A DNA stretch of 48,194 nucleotides from positions 7,327 through 55,520 of the forward strand of contig CACYRB010000010.1 of the NCBI GenBank assembly GCA_902776685.1, read 5' to 3'. Positions within the stretch are counted from its first letter, which is position 1. Each line of letters begins with the position of its first letter. The DNA is from an uncultured Prevotellaceae bacterium (GTDB lineage Bacteria > Bacteroidota > Bacteroidia > Bacteroidales > Bacteroidaceae). Below, piece by piece: positions 16,342 through 24,329 of this stretch. The translations under genes were made by a program, and so were the position numbers. Below the pieces are notes generated by a model, which worked only from the letters and a program-made list of their open reading frames with translations, made no database searches and was not told the DNA's origin.

Positions 16342-16372
16342 GTTGATGTCAATCTTAACTAATGCAAAGTTA
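16342..16372 (-). promoter_or_regulatory. GH32 promoter with operator-like site
   Basis: Read leftwards, TAACTTTG (16365-16372) is the -7 element; five bases further on lies GTTAAGATTGACATCAAC (16342-16359), which matches 14 of 18 bases of the palindrome in the manA promoter (GTTAACATTGATGTTAAC) at a similar position relative to the -7 element. Confidence 0.55.
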
Positions 16373-16485
16373 CCTAAAACAATTCACTGTGCCAACAACA
16401 AATCAAGAAAAATGTATGTAGAAAATCATCTTTTTCTTTACACGCTTGCCAACTTCGTGGCAGTCAACAACAGTCATTCGAAAAC

Positions 16486-16568
16486 CTATACGGCCCATAT
16501 AGCACAGTTATATGGGCCGTATAACTGTGCTATATGGGCCATATAACATTCCGAAAGACCGTCGTTTG
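16486..16568. repeat. 22-bp palindrome array C
   Basis: Units at 16486 (CTATACGGCCCATATAG), 16508 (TTATATGGGCCGTATAA), 16530 (CTATATGGGCCATATAA) and 16552 (CGAAAGACCGTCGTTTG) have spacers CACAG, CTGTG and CATTC. The first three also form a perfect 21-base inverted repeat (16492-16512 / 16520-16540). The fourth unit is of the CGAAAG class, again mixing unit types in one register. Confidence 0.88.
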
Positions 16569-16610
16569 AATTTTTTTTCACAGAAAGCGTAATATTTCAA
16601 CTTATTTCCT

Positions 16611-16618
16611 TACTTTTG
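16611..16618 (+). promoter_or_regulatory. -7 element of rhodanese/MBL gene
   Basis: TACTTTTG matches TAnnTTTG. The leader to the ATG at 16719 is about 95 bases. Confidence 0.5.
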
Positions 16619-16718
16619 CAAAAGACAGGCTGCGTCTCAACAATTTTGAGCAAGCTCAATTGTATTCGACTTGCACTGTCTTTGCAAAGGCAAGGAAAAC
16701 ATTAAGGTAATAATAACG

Positions 16719-17768
16719 ATGAAAAAGCTGATGACTTTTGTGCTGACGCTGCTGGGGCTGAACACGGCTTGCAGCCAGCAGACATTTGAAGACATGGAGG
16801 CCGAACGGTTCTCGCAGTTCATACAACAGACCGACGTGCAACTGGTCGATGTGCGTACGGCCGGCGAATATGCCGAGGGGCATCTCGACGGTGCCGTGAA
16901 CATCGACATCAAACAGCCCGATTTTCTCTCGACGGCGAAGCAGCTACTTGATGCCTCGCGCCCCGTGGCTGTCTATTGTCGCAGCGGGCGCAGGTCGGCC
17001 AATGCTGCCGACATGCTGACCAAGGAAGGTTTCAAGGCTGTCAACCTGAAAGGCGGCATCCTGGCATGGCAGGAGAAACAGATGCCGACGACCACGACCG
17101 AGGTCGACGTGTTCAAGACCAAGAGCGGCAAGACCGTGAAGCTTTTTGCGCTGATGCACGCCAGCATCCGTATCGTCGTCGATGGCGTGGAGATAGAGAT
17201 TGACCCCGTCGGTCGGTTGGGCAACCGCACCACCGACTATGCCGCCGTGCCGAAGGCCGACTACATCTTCGTCACCCACGAGCATCACGACCATTTCGAC
17301 CAGGCAGCCATCAGTCAGCTGACCAGCGACCAGACGCAGCTTGTCACCAACAGCCGTTGCGCTGAGATGCTCGGCAGCGGCAAGGTCATGGTCAATGGCG
17401 ACAAGCTCAGTCTTGACGAGACGTTTGAGGTGGAGGCCGTGCCTGCCTATAACACGACCGAGGCGCACAAGCAGTTCCACCCGAAAGGTCGCGACAACGG
17501 CTACATCCTCACCATCGACGGACTGCGCATCTACATCGCAGGCGACACCGAGGACATTCCCGAGATGGGCAGCATCGGCGACATCGACATCGCCTTCCTG
17601 CCTTGCAACCAGCCCTACACCATGACCACCGACCAGCTGGTACGCGCCGCACGCATGGTGAAGCCCCGTGTGCTCTTCCCCTATCACTACGGTCAGACCG
17701 ACGTGAGCACGCTGCCCCAGCTGCTCAGTGCCGACGGCATCGACGTGCGCATCCGTCATTATGAGTAA
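16719..17768 (+). CDS. Rhodanese-metallo-beta-lactamase fusion, probable lipoprotein
   Basis: A 349-residue protein with a signal sequence ending at Cys18 (LGLNTACSQQ; the lipobox is imperfect). A rhodanese domain follows (about residues 23-130) with the active-site loop CRSGRRS at Cys87. The second half (about 137-349) is a UlaG-like metallo-beta-lactamase fold with VTHEHHDHFD as the metal-binding HxHxDH motif, then AGDTEDIP and a late His in FPYHYGQTD. Rhodanese-MBL fusions are known in sulfur handling (persulfide dioxygenase relatives), but there the order is usually MBL first. An envelope sulfur or thiol role is inferred only. An ATG-less extension upstream to 16671 is ignored because the signal peptide begins at 16719. 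Confidence 0.85.
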   Translation: MKKLMTFVLTLLGLNTACSQQTFEDMEAERFSQFIQQTDVQLVDVRTAGEYAEGHLDGAVNIDIKQPDFLSTAKQLLDASRPVAVYCRSGRRSANAADMLTKEGFKAVNLKGGILAWQEKQMPTTTTEVDVFKTKSGKTVKLFALMHASIRIVVDGVEIEIDPVGRLGNRTTDYAAVPKADYIFVTHEHHDHFDQAAISQLTSDQTQLVTNSRCAEMLGSGKVMVNGDKLSLDETFEVEAVPAYNTTEAHKQFHPKGRDNGYILTIDGLRIYIAGDTEDIPEMGSIGDIDIAFLPCNQPYTMTTDQLVRAARMVKPRVLFPYHYGQTDVSTLPQLLSADGIDVRIRHYE

Positions 17769-17821
17769 TCATAGCAGCGGATGAACACAGATTGAGTGGA
17801 AGTGCCCTTTTCTCCCTGGGC

Positions 17822-18124
17822 TTAGGGACAGACTTCCAAATAGAAACTGACGGGTCGGAAGCCGTCGTTGCAACTAATCATGGCACTCATGGGATTTTGC
17901 ATCCACCCGTCGTAGAAGTTACCCTCGCCGCGTGCCAGCGACTCCACAAACGGGCGCATCGACTCCCAGGCCGATTCGCAAAGTCCGTCGGGGCGCCGAC
18001 CATCTTCGGATATCCATTGTTGCCCTATCGTCACGTCGCAGGCGTGGAGGATGGGGTTCTCATATTTGGTCATCAGGTCGTGATAGACCGTCTGCCGCAT
18101 GGCTGTGATACGTACCTTGTTCAT
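17822..18124 (-). CDS. TIGR04076-like small protein
   Basis: A 100-residue soluble protein beginning MNKVRITAMRQTVYHDL, with NPILHACDVTIGQQWIS, the GLCESAWESMRPFVESLARG segment and a FRPVSFYLEV end. This pattern fits the TIGR04076 family as I remember it; no function is established. It lies directly downstream of a deleted araC remnant and near an aldo/keto reductase fragment; such genes often neighbour each other in Bacteroidetes, so it may be the survivor of a decayed cluster. Confidence 0.65.
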   Translation of the reverse strand: MNKVRITAMRQTVYHDLMTKYENPILHACDVTIGQQWISEDGRRPDGLCESAWESMRPFVESLARGEGNFYDGWMQNPMSAMISCNDGFRPVSFYLEVCP

Positions 18125-18138
18125 AATGGGAAGTTTTT

Positions 18139-18254
18139 TCAGTTTTTAGTTTTTAGGAATGCCGTTGGCGTGATGCCGAAGTGGTTCTTGAACTGTCGGG
18201 TGAAGTGTTGCGGGCGTAGTCGTTGACGCTATGTACCTTCAGTGTTTTCTCCAT
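18139..18254 (-). pseudogene. Internally deleted AraC-family regulator
   Basis: Read leftwards, the ATG at 18254 opens MEKTLKVHSVNDYAR, a typical start for Bacteroidetes AraC regulators. The sequence then jumps into the end of the HTH domain in another frame (HFTRQFKNHFGITPTAFLKTKN, split for length) and stops at 18139. Nearly the entire sensor and most of the DNA-binding domain, roughly 250 codons, are missing. The tail contains 7-bp repeats (AAAAACT). Confidence 0.75.
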
Positions 18255-18265
18255 GTTACGACATT

Positions 18266-18832
18266 CTATTGCCAGTATTTGCGCCGAACATTATTATTCA
18301 TATATTCCTTCCATTTGTTTTTGTCTGTCCACATCCACTTCTTCTGTTTCATGTAAGTATAAGGAAGAGGCAGACTGTCAGACGGAATAAAACTGAATAC
18401 ATCATTCTTTTTATAAGAACTATCATAGTATAACTGAAGATGTTGCCTGTCAAGTATCTTAAATCGCAAATGAGAGAGTTGCATGCCTCCCTCCATCCCA
18501 ATATATTCAAAGGTTTCGGCGTAAATTGTATCATTGGATATTGTATAAACGCCATCACTTATTGGAAACCATCGAACATGATGGTTCACGTCAATCTTTT
18601 TTATGGTTCCGTCTTTGTAAAAAGCAATTCCATCCAATGTCGTGTCATTAGACAAGTAATATCCATCAATATCCAATAATGAAGAGATACCTGTATCGTC
18701 AAGACCAAATCTTGCTATGACATCCTTTTCTTTAAAAGCTTTAGACCAAGGGAAGCACCCCCAAAGAAAGAAACATATTGATAGACACATTAAGACCTGC
18801 TTTAATTGTTTCGATACTTCTATATTCCGCAT
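18266..18832 (-). CDS. Hypothetical lipoprotein
   Basis: A 188-residue AT-rich gene. A hydrophobic segment VLMCLSICFFLWGC ends in a plausible lipobox cysteine (near residue 26). The mature part has an acidic region and alternating strands (DGYYLSNDTTLDGIAFYKDGTIKKI, split) and a basic, Trp- and Lys-rich C-terminus. No family recognised. The frame could start at 18877 instead; the -7 element at 18909-18916 is compatible with both. Its low GC compared with neighbours suggests recent acquisition. Confidence 0.6.
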   Translation of the reverse strand: MRNIEVSKQLKQVLMCLSICFFLWGCFPWSKAFKEKDVIARFGLDDTGISSLLDIDGYYLSNDTTLDGIAFYKDGTIKKIDVNHHVRWFPISDGVYTISNDTIYAETFEYIGMEGGMQLSHLRFKILDRQHLQLYYDSSYKKNDVFSFIPSDSLPLPYTYMKQKKWMWTDKNKWKEYMNNNVRRKYWQ

Positions 18833-18908
18833 CTTGCGCTCCGATGCTTCTTTGTGGAACTGATTGAAATAGGTCATCGCTCATTTCGCTTTAGGGATTT
18901 AACGACTG

Positions 18909-18916
18909 CAAAGATA
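18909..18916 (-). promoter_or_regulatory. -7 element of hypothetical lipoprotein
   Basis: Read leftwards this is TATCTTTG. Confidence 0.5.
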
Positions 18917-18972
18917 GTGAAAATCGAGCAACCCCCCAAATTATATTTGCTTTTTTTGAGAGATTATCCTAG

Positions 18973-19206
18973 ATGCAGTCTGTCCTCAGTGAGATTGTCT
19001 TACACAACCCGATGGATGTGGAGCACTGGATGCCCGGGCTTATCCCCCTGCTGCAGAGTGGACGGGTGAAACGCGTGGGCGTGTCGAACCATAACATTGC
19101 AGAGATTCGTCGTGCCAACGAGATTTTGGGGAAGGCCGGTTTCAAGGTGAGCACCGTGCAGAATCACTTCTCGCTGCTCCATCAGTTCGAGAAAACCAAA
19201 ATATAA
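18973..19206 (+). pseudogene. Aldo/keto reductase fragment
   Basis: About 77 codons resemble the middle of an aldo/keto reductase: IVLHNPMDVEHW, then GRVKRVGVSNHNIAEI and VQNHFSLLHQ, which correspond to the central beta strands of the barrel. The N-terminal cofactor start, catalytic Tyr/Lys region and C-terminus are absent, and a TAG lies directly before the fragment. It is a decayed remnant. Confidence 0.75.
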
Positions 19207-19216
19207 TTTGGTTTTC
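19191..19216. terminator. Hairpin after the reductase fragment
   Basis: GAAAACCAAA and TTGGTTTTC pair around ATATAAT, just upstream of the manA promoter. It could insulate manA from upstream transcription. Confidence 0.5.
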
Positions 19217-19230
19217 TGCTCACTTAATCG

Positions 19231-19275
19231 TACCTTTGCAAACGTTATGGTTAACATTGATGTTAACCTTAACGT
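19231..19275 (+). promoter_or_regulatory. manA promoter and 34-bp palindromic operator
   Basis: The -7 element TACCTTTG (19231-19238) is followed at 19242-19275 by a palindrome whose inner half-sites GGTTAACAT and ATGTTAACC are perfect around TG and whose outer ACGTTA/TAACGT arms also pair (one mismatch pair). It overlies the expected transcription start, which suits repression. A related site lies at the GH32 promoter. Confidence 0.75.
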
Positions 19276-19293
19276 CAATTGTATAATAAAGAC

Positions 19294-21066
19294 ATGGGTT
19301 ATCTCAAAGAAAACGTAAAACCAAACTATGACAAGTTTCCCCGGGTGGAAGTGCCGGGACGGGCTGACCAGTGCCTGCGAGGTTGGCTGAACATTATGGA
19401 GAAGCTCGGAACTTTGGCCGGGAGTGCGCAGACCACAGTGGTCTTTGAATGCTATCAGGGCGTTCACGACGACGAGGTGCTTCAGGCTATCCGCGAGGCA
19501 TGGCCCGAGGCGGCTGTCTTTTTGTCGGCCGACGCGATGAAGACCGAGGCCGAACTGTTCTCAATATTAAAGGACGACATCACCGACGACCGCGTGTTCG
19601 GCTACCTGACGCGCCACACGATGGAGGTCTATTTCGACCAGCAGAAGACCGACGACCTCCGCCGGCGCATCAGCGACAGCAAGGCACCGGTGAGGGTGGT
19701 CTATGGCGTGGGAGCCTCCTACGTCTGCCGACAGGCCGACCAGGTGGTCTACCTCGACATGGCCCGCTGGGAGATACAGATGCGCTTCCGTCGCAACGAG
19801 GTGTCGAACGTGGGATTCAACAATGCGCAGGCCAGCGCGTCGGCCCAGTATAAGCAGGGATTCTTCGTAGACTGGCGCATCCTGGACCGATGGAAAAAAC
19901 ATCTGTTTGCCACACGGCGCATCGACTGGTTCCTCGACACCAATGTGCCCTTCGACCCGAAGCTCATCTCGGCCGACACCTTCTTCGCCGGGCTTGAGGC
20001 GGCCGCCTGCCGACCCTTCCGCGTGGTGCCCTACTTCGATGCCGGCGTGTGGGGCGGACAATGGATGAAAGAGGTGTGCGGGCTCGACCCCGACGCGCTC
20101 AACTATGCCTGGTGCTTCGACTGTGTGCCCGAGGAGAACAGCCTATATCTGGGTTTCGCCGACACCCATTTCGAGACACCCTCCATCAATCTCGTCTTCA
20201 CCCATCCCGTGGCGCTGCTCGGCGATAACGTGTACGGACGGTTTGGCGACGAGTTCCCCATCCGCTTCGACTTCCTCGACACCATGCAGGGCGGAAACCT
20301 CAGCCTGCAGGTACACCCGCTCATCGAGTATATCCAGGAGAAGTTCGGCATGCACTACACGCAGGAAGAGAGCTACTACATCCTCGATGCAGCCGACGAC
20401 GCCCACGTCTATCTCGGCGTGAAGGCGGGTACCGACCCCGACGAGATGGTCGGTGCCCTGCGACGCGCTCAGCAGACCGGCACGTTCGATGCTGAGAAAT
20501 ACGTGGGATGCTACCCCGTGAAGCCGCACGACCATGTGCTCATCCCGCCCGGAACCATCCATTGCTCAGGGCGCAACAGCATGGTGCTCGAAGTGAGTGC
20601 AACGCCTTACATCTTCACCTTCAAGCTTTGGGACTGGGGCCGCGTAGACCTCGACGGGCGGCCACGCCCCATCAACATCGAGCATGGCAAGCACGTCATT
20701 CAGTGGAACCGTACCGAAGAGTGGGTGCGTCGCGAAGGCATCAACGACATCCACGCCGTGGCTGCTGGCGACGGCTGGCGCGAGGAGCACACCGGACTGC
20801 ACAAGCGCGAGTTCATCGAGACGCGCCGCCACTGGTTCACCAAGCCCGTGCTACATCATACCGACGGCGGCCTGAACGTGCTCAACCTGGTGCAGGGCCG
20901 CGAAGCCATCGTGGAGAGTCCCACCGGAGCCTTCGAGCCCTTTGTGGTGCACTATGCCGAGACCTTCATCGTGCCCGCTGCCGTGGGCGACTACACCATC
21001 CGACCCTACGGCGAGTCGGTGGGGCAGGAGTGTGCCACGCTGAAAGCATTCGTAAGGAAAGGGTGA
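19294..21066 (+). CDS. manA: Class I mannose-6-phosphate isomerase-like protein
   Basis: A 590-residue protein. The C-terminal 310 residues form the cupin-type isomerase with the zinc ligands in SLQVHPLIEY (Gln, His), QEESYYIL (Glu) and PPGTIHCSG (His). The enzyme interconverts mannose-6-P and fructose-6-P. The N-terminal 250 residues are a nucleotide-kinase-like region with no P-loop that I can find (VVFECYQGVHDDE, FLDTNVPFDP). This two-part layout is common for Bacteroidetes ManA-like proteins. A TTG five codons upstream is in frame, but the ATG at 19294 is preferred. The operator upstream points to sugar control. Confidence 0.88.
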   Translation: MGYLKENVKPNYDKFPRVEVPGRADQCLRGWLNIMEKLGTLAGSAQTTVVFECYQGVHDDEVLQAIREAWPEAAVFLSADAMKTEAELFSILKDDITDDRVFGYLTRHTMEVYFDQQKTDDLRRRISDSKAPVRVVYGVGASYVCRQADQVVYLDMARWEIQMRFRRNEVSNVGFNNAQASASAQYKQGFFVDWRILDRWKKHLFATRRIDWFLDTNVPFDPKLISADTFFAGLEAAACRPFRVVPYFDAGVWGGQWMKEVCGLDPDALNYAWCFDCVPEENSLYLGFADTHFETPSINLVFTHPVALLGDNVYGRFGDEFPIRFDFLDTMQGGNLSLQVHPLIEYIQEKFGMHYTQEESYYILDAADDAHVYLGVKAGTDPDEMVGALRRAQQTGTFDAEKYVGCYPVKPHDHVLIPPGTIHCSGRNSMVLEVSATPYIFTFKLWDWGRVDLDGRPRPINIEHGKHVIQWNRTEEWVRREGINDIHAVAAGDGWREEHTGLHKREFIETRRHWFTKPVLHHTDGGLNVLNLVQGREAIVESPTGAFEPFVVHYAETFIVPAAVGDYTIRPYGESVGQECATLKAFVRKG

Positions 21067-21140
21067 AAAATTAAAAAGGTGAAAAAGTGAAAAGGTGAAA
21101 AAGTAAAAAGTTGAAAAAGTGAAAAGTTGAAAAAACTGAA
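21062..21140. repeat. 8-bp-type purine repeat between manA and MGMT-like gene
   Basis: About nine tandem copies of GTGAAAAA-like units fill the gap between the manA stop and the next start codon. The period is mostly eight bases. Confidence 0.75.
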
Positions 21141-21147
21141 AACTTTT

Positions 21148-21513
21148 ATGAAAGACTACATCGACCGGATGACCGAGAGCCAGGCGCGACAGTTCCGCGC
21201 CGCCGTGCTGAACATTGTCAGCCAGATACCCCGAGGGCAGGTGACCACCTACGGACACATTGCCACGCTGGCCGGATGGCCAAGCCACTCGCGCATGGTG
21301 GGCCGGACGCTGGGCTATGCCCCCGAGGCCCATGCGCTGCCCTGCCACCGCGTGGTGAACGCCGTCGGGCGAACCGCCCCCGGATGGAGCCGCCAACGCA
21401 CGCTGCTCGAGGAAGAGGGCGTGCGATTCAAACCCAACGGGCGCGTCGACATGAAGCGCCACCTATGGCAGCCCGAAGCTAATGTTAACTTAGAGGATAA
21501 CGGATTAGTGTAG
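21148..21513 (+). CDS. MGMT-family methyltransferase-like protein
   Basis: A 121-residue protein equal to the C-terminal DNA-binding domain of O6-alkylguanine-DNA alkyltransferases, with IPRGQVTTYGHIA and the active-site motif LPCHRVV (Cys66). Short members with Trp in place of Cys act as alkyltransferase-like damage sensors; here the Cys is retained, so transferase activity is possible. The C-terminus is charged and not conserved. The ATG at 21148 is used; an in-frame TTG at 21127 lies in the upstream repeat. Confidence 0.85.
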   Translation: MKDYIDRMTESQARQFRAAVLNIVSQIPRGQVTTYGHIATLAGWPSHSRMVGRTLGYAPEAHALPCHRVVNAVGRTAPGWSRQRTLLEEEGVRFKPNGRVDMKRHLWQPEANVNLEDNGLV

Positions 21514-21517
21514 AGTT

Positions 21518-22771
21518 ATGATTACTTTTACTAAATACAAATGGCGGATGCTTATGCAGACGCAACTATTAAAACTGTCGCGAAGCGGGGGAAGTAATTA
21601 TGAATTGAAAAGAATAATCTTCTGCTGCGGCATTGTTTTTGCGTCTGCCCTGATGCTTGGGGCAAGACCGGCCAACAACCTCCTTCCATCTTTCCCCAAA
21701 GAGAGAAAGATTAACGTGAACGCTCAACGCTCATCCCTTTACGCCGAGTGGAGAGATTCTGTGCGGCGCGTCATGGCCGACGTGTATCAGAGCCGCACGC
21801 TTACCATCGGCAATCTGACCATGCCGCTTCACTGGCAATTGTTTGGCGACTGCCCTCCTGACGGCCGTGCGCTCTTCATCTCGCTGCACGGCGGAGGCGG
21901 TACGGCGCCCGAGGTGAACGACCAGCAATGGCAAAACCAGACGCGCCTCTATCGGCCGAAAGACTGCGTCTACCTGTGTCCGCGTTCGCCGTTCAACACG
22001 TGGGACCTCCATTTCAAGCCCGAGCTCGACACCTTCTACCAGCACATCATCATGATGGCCGTGGCCTATCTCGATGTCAACCCCGACAAGGTCTACCTCA
22101 TGGGCTACTCGGCAGGCGGCGACGGGGTGTGGCGACTGGCACCGCGACTGGCCGACCATTGGGCGGCGGCTTCCATGATGGCCGGTCACCCGGGCGACGT
22201 CGCGCTGGTGAACCTGCTCAACACACCGTTCATGATTTGGTGTGGTGCCGACGATGCCGCCTACGACCGCAACCGCCTGTGTGGCGAGCGCATTGCCGAG
22301 ATGGACTCACTGCAGCGCGACGCACCCGACGGATACATTCATGAGGGCCACATCATGGCGGGCATGGGCCACTGGATGAACCGGGCCGACACCGCCGCCG
22401 TTGACTGGATGGCACGCTATCGGCGCAACCCCTATCCCCGACGCATTGTCTGGCGGCAGGAGGCCGTACCGCAACAGCACTTCTACTGGCTCAGTGCCCC
22501 CACCGGCGAGCTGCGCCGGGGCATGGAGGTGAGGGCAGAGCTGAAGGGCAACACCATCGTCGTCAGCCGCTGCGACTATACCTCGCTCACCATCTCGCTC
22601 AACGACCAGATGCTCAACCTCGACAAACCCGTCAAAGTGGTCTACGGTGGGAAGACGCGTTTCAAAGGGCGCGTCAGACGGTCGAGTCAGGTCATGCGAG
22701 CCACACTCTTCACGCGCAACGATCCCTCTTTCATGTTCCCCGCCCAGATATATGTCAGGCTGAAAGACTGA
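21518..22771 (+). CDS. Exported alpha/beta hydrolase (esterase-like)
   Basis: A hydrolase of the PHB-depolymerase/esterase type: oxyanion loop SLHGGGGTAP, nucleophile elbow GYSAGGDGV (Ser), and a later Asp and His (GADDAAYD, GMGHWMN) that complete the triad. The 417-codon frame starts at ATG 21518, but a signal peptide (LKRIIFCCGIVFASALMLGA) begins at a TTG at 21605, so the true start is uncertain; the first 29 codons may not be translated. The C-terminal 100 residues form a beta-rich domain. The substrate is unknown. Confidence 0.75.
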   Translation: MITFTKYKWRMLMQTQLLKLSRSGGSNYELKRIIFCCGIVFASALMLGARPANNLLPSFPKERKINVNAQRSSLYAEWRDSVRRVMADVYQSRTLTIGNLTMPLHWQLFGDCPPDGRALFISLHGGGGTAPEVNDQQWQNQTRLYRPKDCVYLCPRSPFNTWDLHFKPELDTFYQHIIMMAVAYLDVNPDKVYLMGYSAGGDGVWRLAPRLADHWAAASMMAGHPGDVALVNLLNTPFMIWCGADDAAYDRNRLCGERIAEMDSLQRDAPDGYIHEGHIMAGMGHWMNRADTAAVDWMARYRRNPYPRRIVWRQEAVPQQHFYWLSAPTGELRRGMEVRAELKGNTIVVSRCDYTSLTISLNDQMLNLDKPVKVVYGGKTRFKGRVRRSSQVMRATLFTRNDPSFMFPAQIYVRLKD

Positions 22772-22846
22772 AAACCTGCCCTATGCCGCTGCTAAATGGC
22801 TGGGATAAACATACGATTTTACAATTTCTTAAAGATTTATTAACAA

Positions 22847-22885
22847 ATGCCCGTTTCGTTTTAACATGAAAATGGGCTTTTTTTC
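22847..22885 (+). terminator. Terminator of hydrolase operon
   Basis: GCCCGTTT and AAAATGGGC form a stem (one G-T pair) followed by eight T residues, 80 bases after the stop codon. Confidence 0.8.
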
Positions 22886-22949
22886 GTGCGGCAAGAGTCG
22901 CCGACTCATCCAGCGCACGTATGCGTGTGCAATTGGTTAGCCCCCTAAA

Positions 22950-22982
22950 TAGAGGTGAGAGGTGAGAGGTGAGTGGTGAGTG
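22950..22982. repeat. 7-bp tandem repeat, left flank of array D
   Basis: Copies of GAGGTGA (three exact, then GTGGTGA) precede array D by 17 bases. Confidence 0.8.
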
Positions 22983-22998
22983 TGCAATCTTGATTTTG

Positions 22999-23105
22999 CG
23001 AAAGATATATGTTTTAGGTTGCAAAAGATAAGCTTTCGCCCTCCAAAAGACCGTCTTTTACCATGCAAAAGACGGTCTTTTGCAACCCGAAACATATACC
23101 TTTCG
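22999..23105. repeat. 22-bp palindrome array D
   Basis: Five units: GAAAGATATATGTTTTA, CAAAAGATAAGCTTTCG, CAAAAGACCGTCTTTTA, CAAAAGACGGTCTTTTG and CGAAACATATACCTTTCG, with spacers GGTTG, CCCTC, CCATG, CAACC. The first and last units are inverted relatives, so the array has palindromic ends. It lies between convergent genes. Confidence 0.92.
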
Positions 23106-23106
23106 G

Positions 23107-23142
23107 AAGTGATAAGTGAAAAGTGAAGAGTGAAAAGTGGGT
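23107..23142. repeat. 7-bp tandem repeat, right flank of array D
   Basis: Five units of AGTGATA / AGTGAAA / AGTGAAG type directly follow the array. The rest of the gap to 23273 holds a weak AAATCCG/CGGATTT inverted repeat (23197-23225) and nothing else I can name. Confidence 0.8.
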
Positions 23143-23273
23143 GAAGGGTTGGGAAAACGACCGAATTTCGCTCTAGAATGAGAAGTTTACTCAACAAAAT
23201 CCGTTAACATTTCCGCTTCGGATTTAAGACAAATTAACGCAAGGCGGATGTTGTTGTCGTTTTTCCTTCTTTC

Positions 23274-24176
23274 TCACTCGTTGGCTCTGGCGAAGGCAAG
23301 GGGTGTGACGCCGGTGATGCGCTTGAAGTATTTTGAAAAGAAGGCGGGGTTGGGAAAGTTCAGCTCGTCGGAGATGCGGGCCACCGACTTGCCCGAATGT
23401 AGCAGTTGGGTCTTGGCGTGGATGATGAGGGCGCGGTCGATCCAGTCTTTGGCTGTGATGCCGCTGGTTTGTCGGACGACGGTGCCCAGATAGCGCGTCG
23501 TCAGGCACATGCGGTCGGCGTAGTAGGACAGCTGGTGGTGCTCGGTGCAGTGGCGGTTGACAAGATAGATGAAACGGTCGAAGACGGTCTGGGCGTTGTT
23601 CTGCTCGTGGTGTTGCGCGGTGGCGCTGCTGTAGATGGCGTCGTAGTGGTAGAGCAGGGCAGCCACGAGCGCACTGGCCGAGGCTCGGCTGTAGGTTGGC
23701 TGCCGCACCATCTGCCACAGCGTGTTGACGATGTTGAGGGCGGTCTGCAGGGCCGGCTCGTCAACGCGAAGCTGGAAGTCGCGGGTCTGACCGTTGAAGG
23801 CCGCTGGCATCTGGCCCGACGGGAAGGGCATGGCAAAGTCGGAAAACAAGCCGATGCCGTAGATTTCGAGGTCGTCGGAGAGTCGGTGGGGCATGATGAT
23901 GGTGCCGGGGCCGAGATAGACCAGCGTGCCGGCAGTCAGGTGGTGGTCGACAAGGTTGAAATTGATGTCGGCCTCGCCACGGATGATGATGCCCAGACGG
24001 TGGTCGTTGATGACAAACGGCGGATGCTGTTGCATGACCAGGCGGAACACGTCAGGGTTGCCGTGGATGATGGCCAGCTCTTTGCTGAAGAATATGTTGT
24101 CGCCCAGGTGGGCGATGTGGGGCATCAAGATGTCGTGCATTTGCGAGGCATCCATCAGTTTCGGTTGTTTGTGCAT
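23274..24176 (-). CDS. AraC-family transcriptional regulator
   Basis: A 300-residue regulator with an N-terminal cupin-like sensor domain (about residues 15-170) and a C-terminal AraC HTH pair (about 200-298; SYYADRMCLTTRYLGTVVR and SVARISDELNFPNPAFFSKYFKRITG, each split here by family position). It is divergent from the efflux operon, so it most likely controls it. The frame extends 37 codons further upstream, but these overlap the promoter, and the ATG at 24176 is best. Confidence 0.92.
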   Translation of the reverse strand: MHKQPKLMDASQMHDILMPHIAHLGDNIFFSKELAIIHGNPDVFRLVMQQHPPFVINDHRLGIIIRGEADINFNLVDHHLTAGTLVYLGPGTIIMPHRLSDDLEIYGIGLFSDFAMPFPSGQMPAAFNGQTRDFQLRVDEPALQTALNIVNTLWQMVRQPTYSRASASALVAALLYHYDAIYSSATAQHHEQNNAQTVFDRFIYLVNRHCTEHHQLSYYADRMCLTTRYLGTVVRQTSGITAKDWIDRALIIHAKTQLLHSGKSVARISDELNFPNPAFFSKYFKRITGVTPLAFARANE

Positions 24177-24224
24177 AGTGCGACGTGGGTTTAATGAGAA
24201 ACAACTTTTCTTGTCTTTCAAACG

Positions 24225-24232
24225 CAAAGATA
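24225..24232 (-). promoter_or_regulatory. -7 element of araC-type gene
   Basis: Read leftwards this is TATCTTTG, 48 bases before the ATG at 24176. Confidence 0.6.
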
Positions 24233-24329
24233 ATGATTTTTTGTCAGTAAATGTCTTTTTTGTCTTAAAAACAAACAAAAAGAACATTTTGTCATGCTTT
24301 CAGATAACGTGTGTTTGGAAAATATGCCT

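Noticed and set aside
19242-19275. The manA palindrome as an attachment or integration site
   Set aside because: No integrase or flanking direct repeats are present; its position over the transcription start fits an operator better.
22999-23105. Palindrome arrays as CRISPR
   Set aside because: Repeats differ in sequence from unit to unit, spacers are only five bases, and no cas gene is present.
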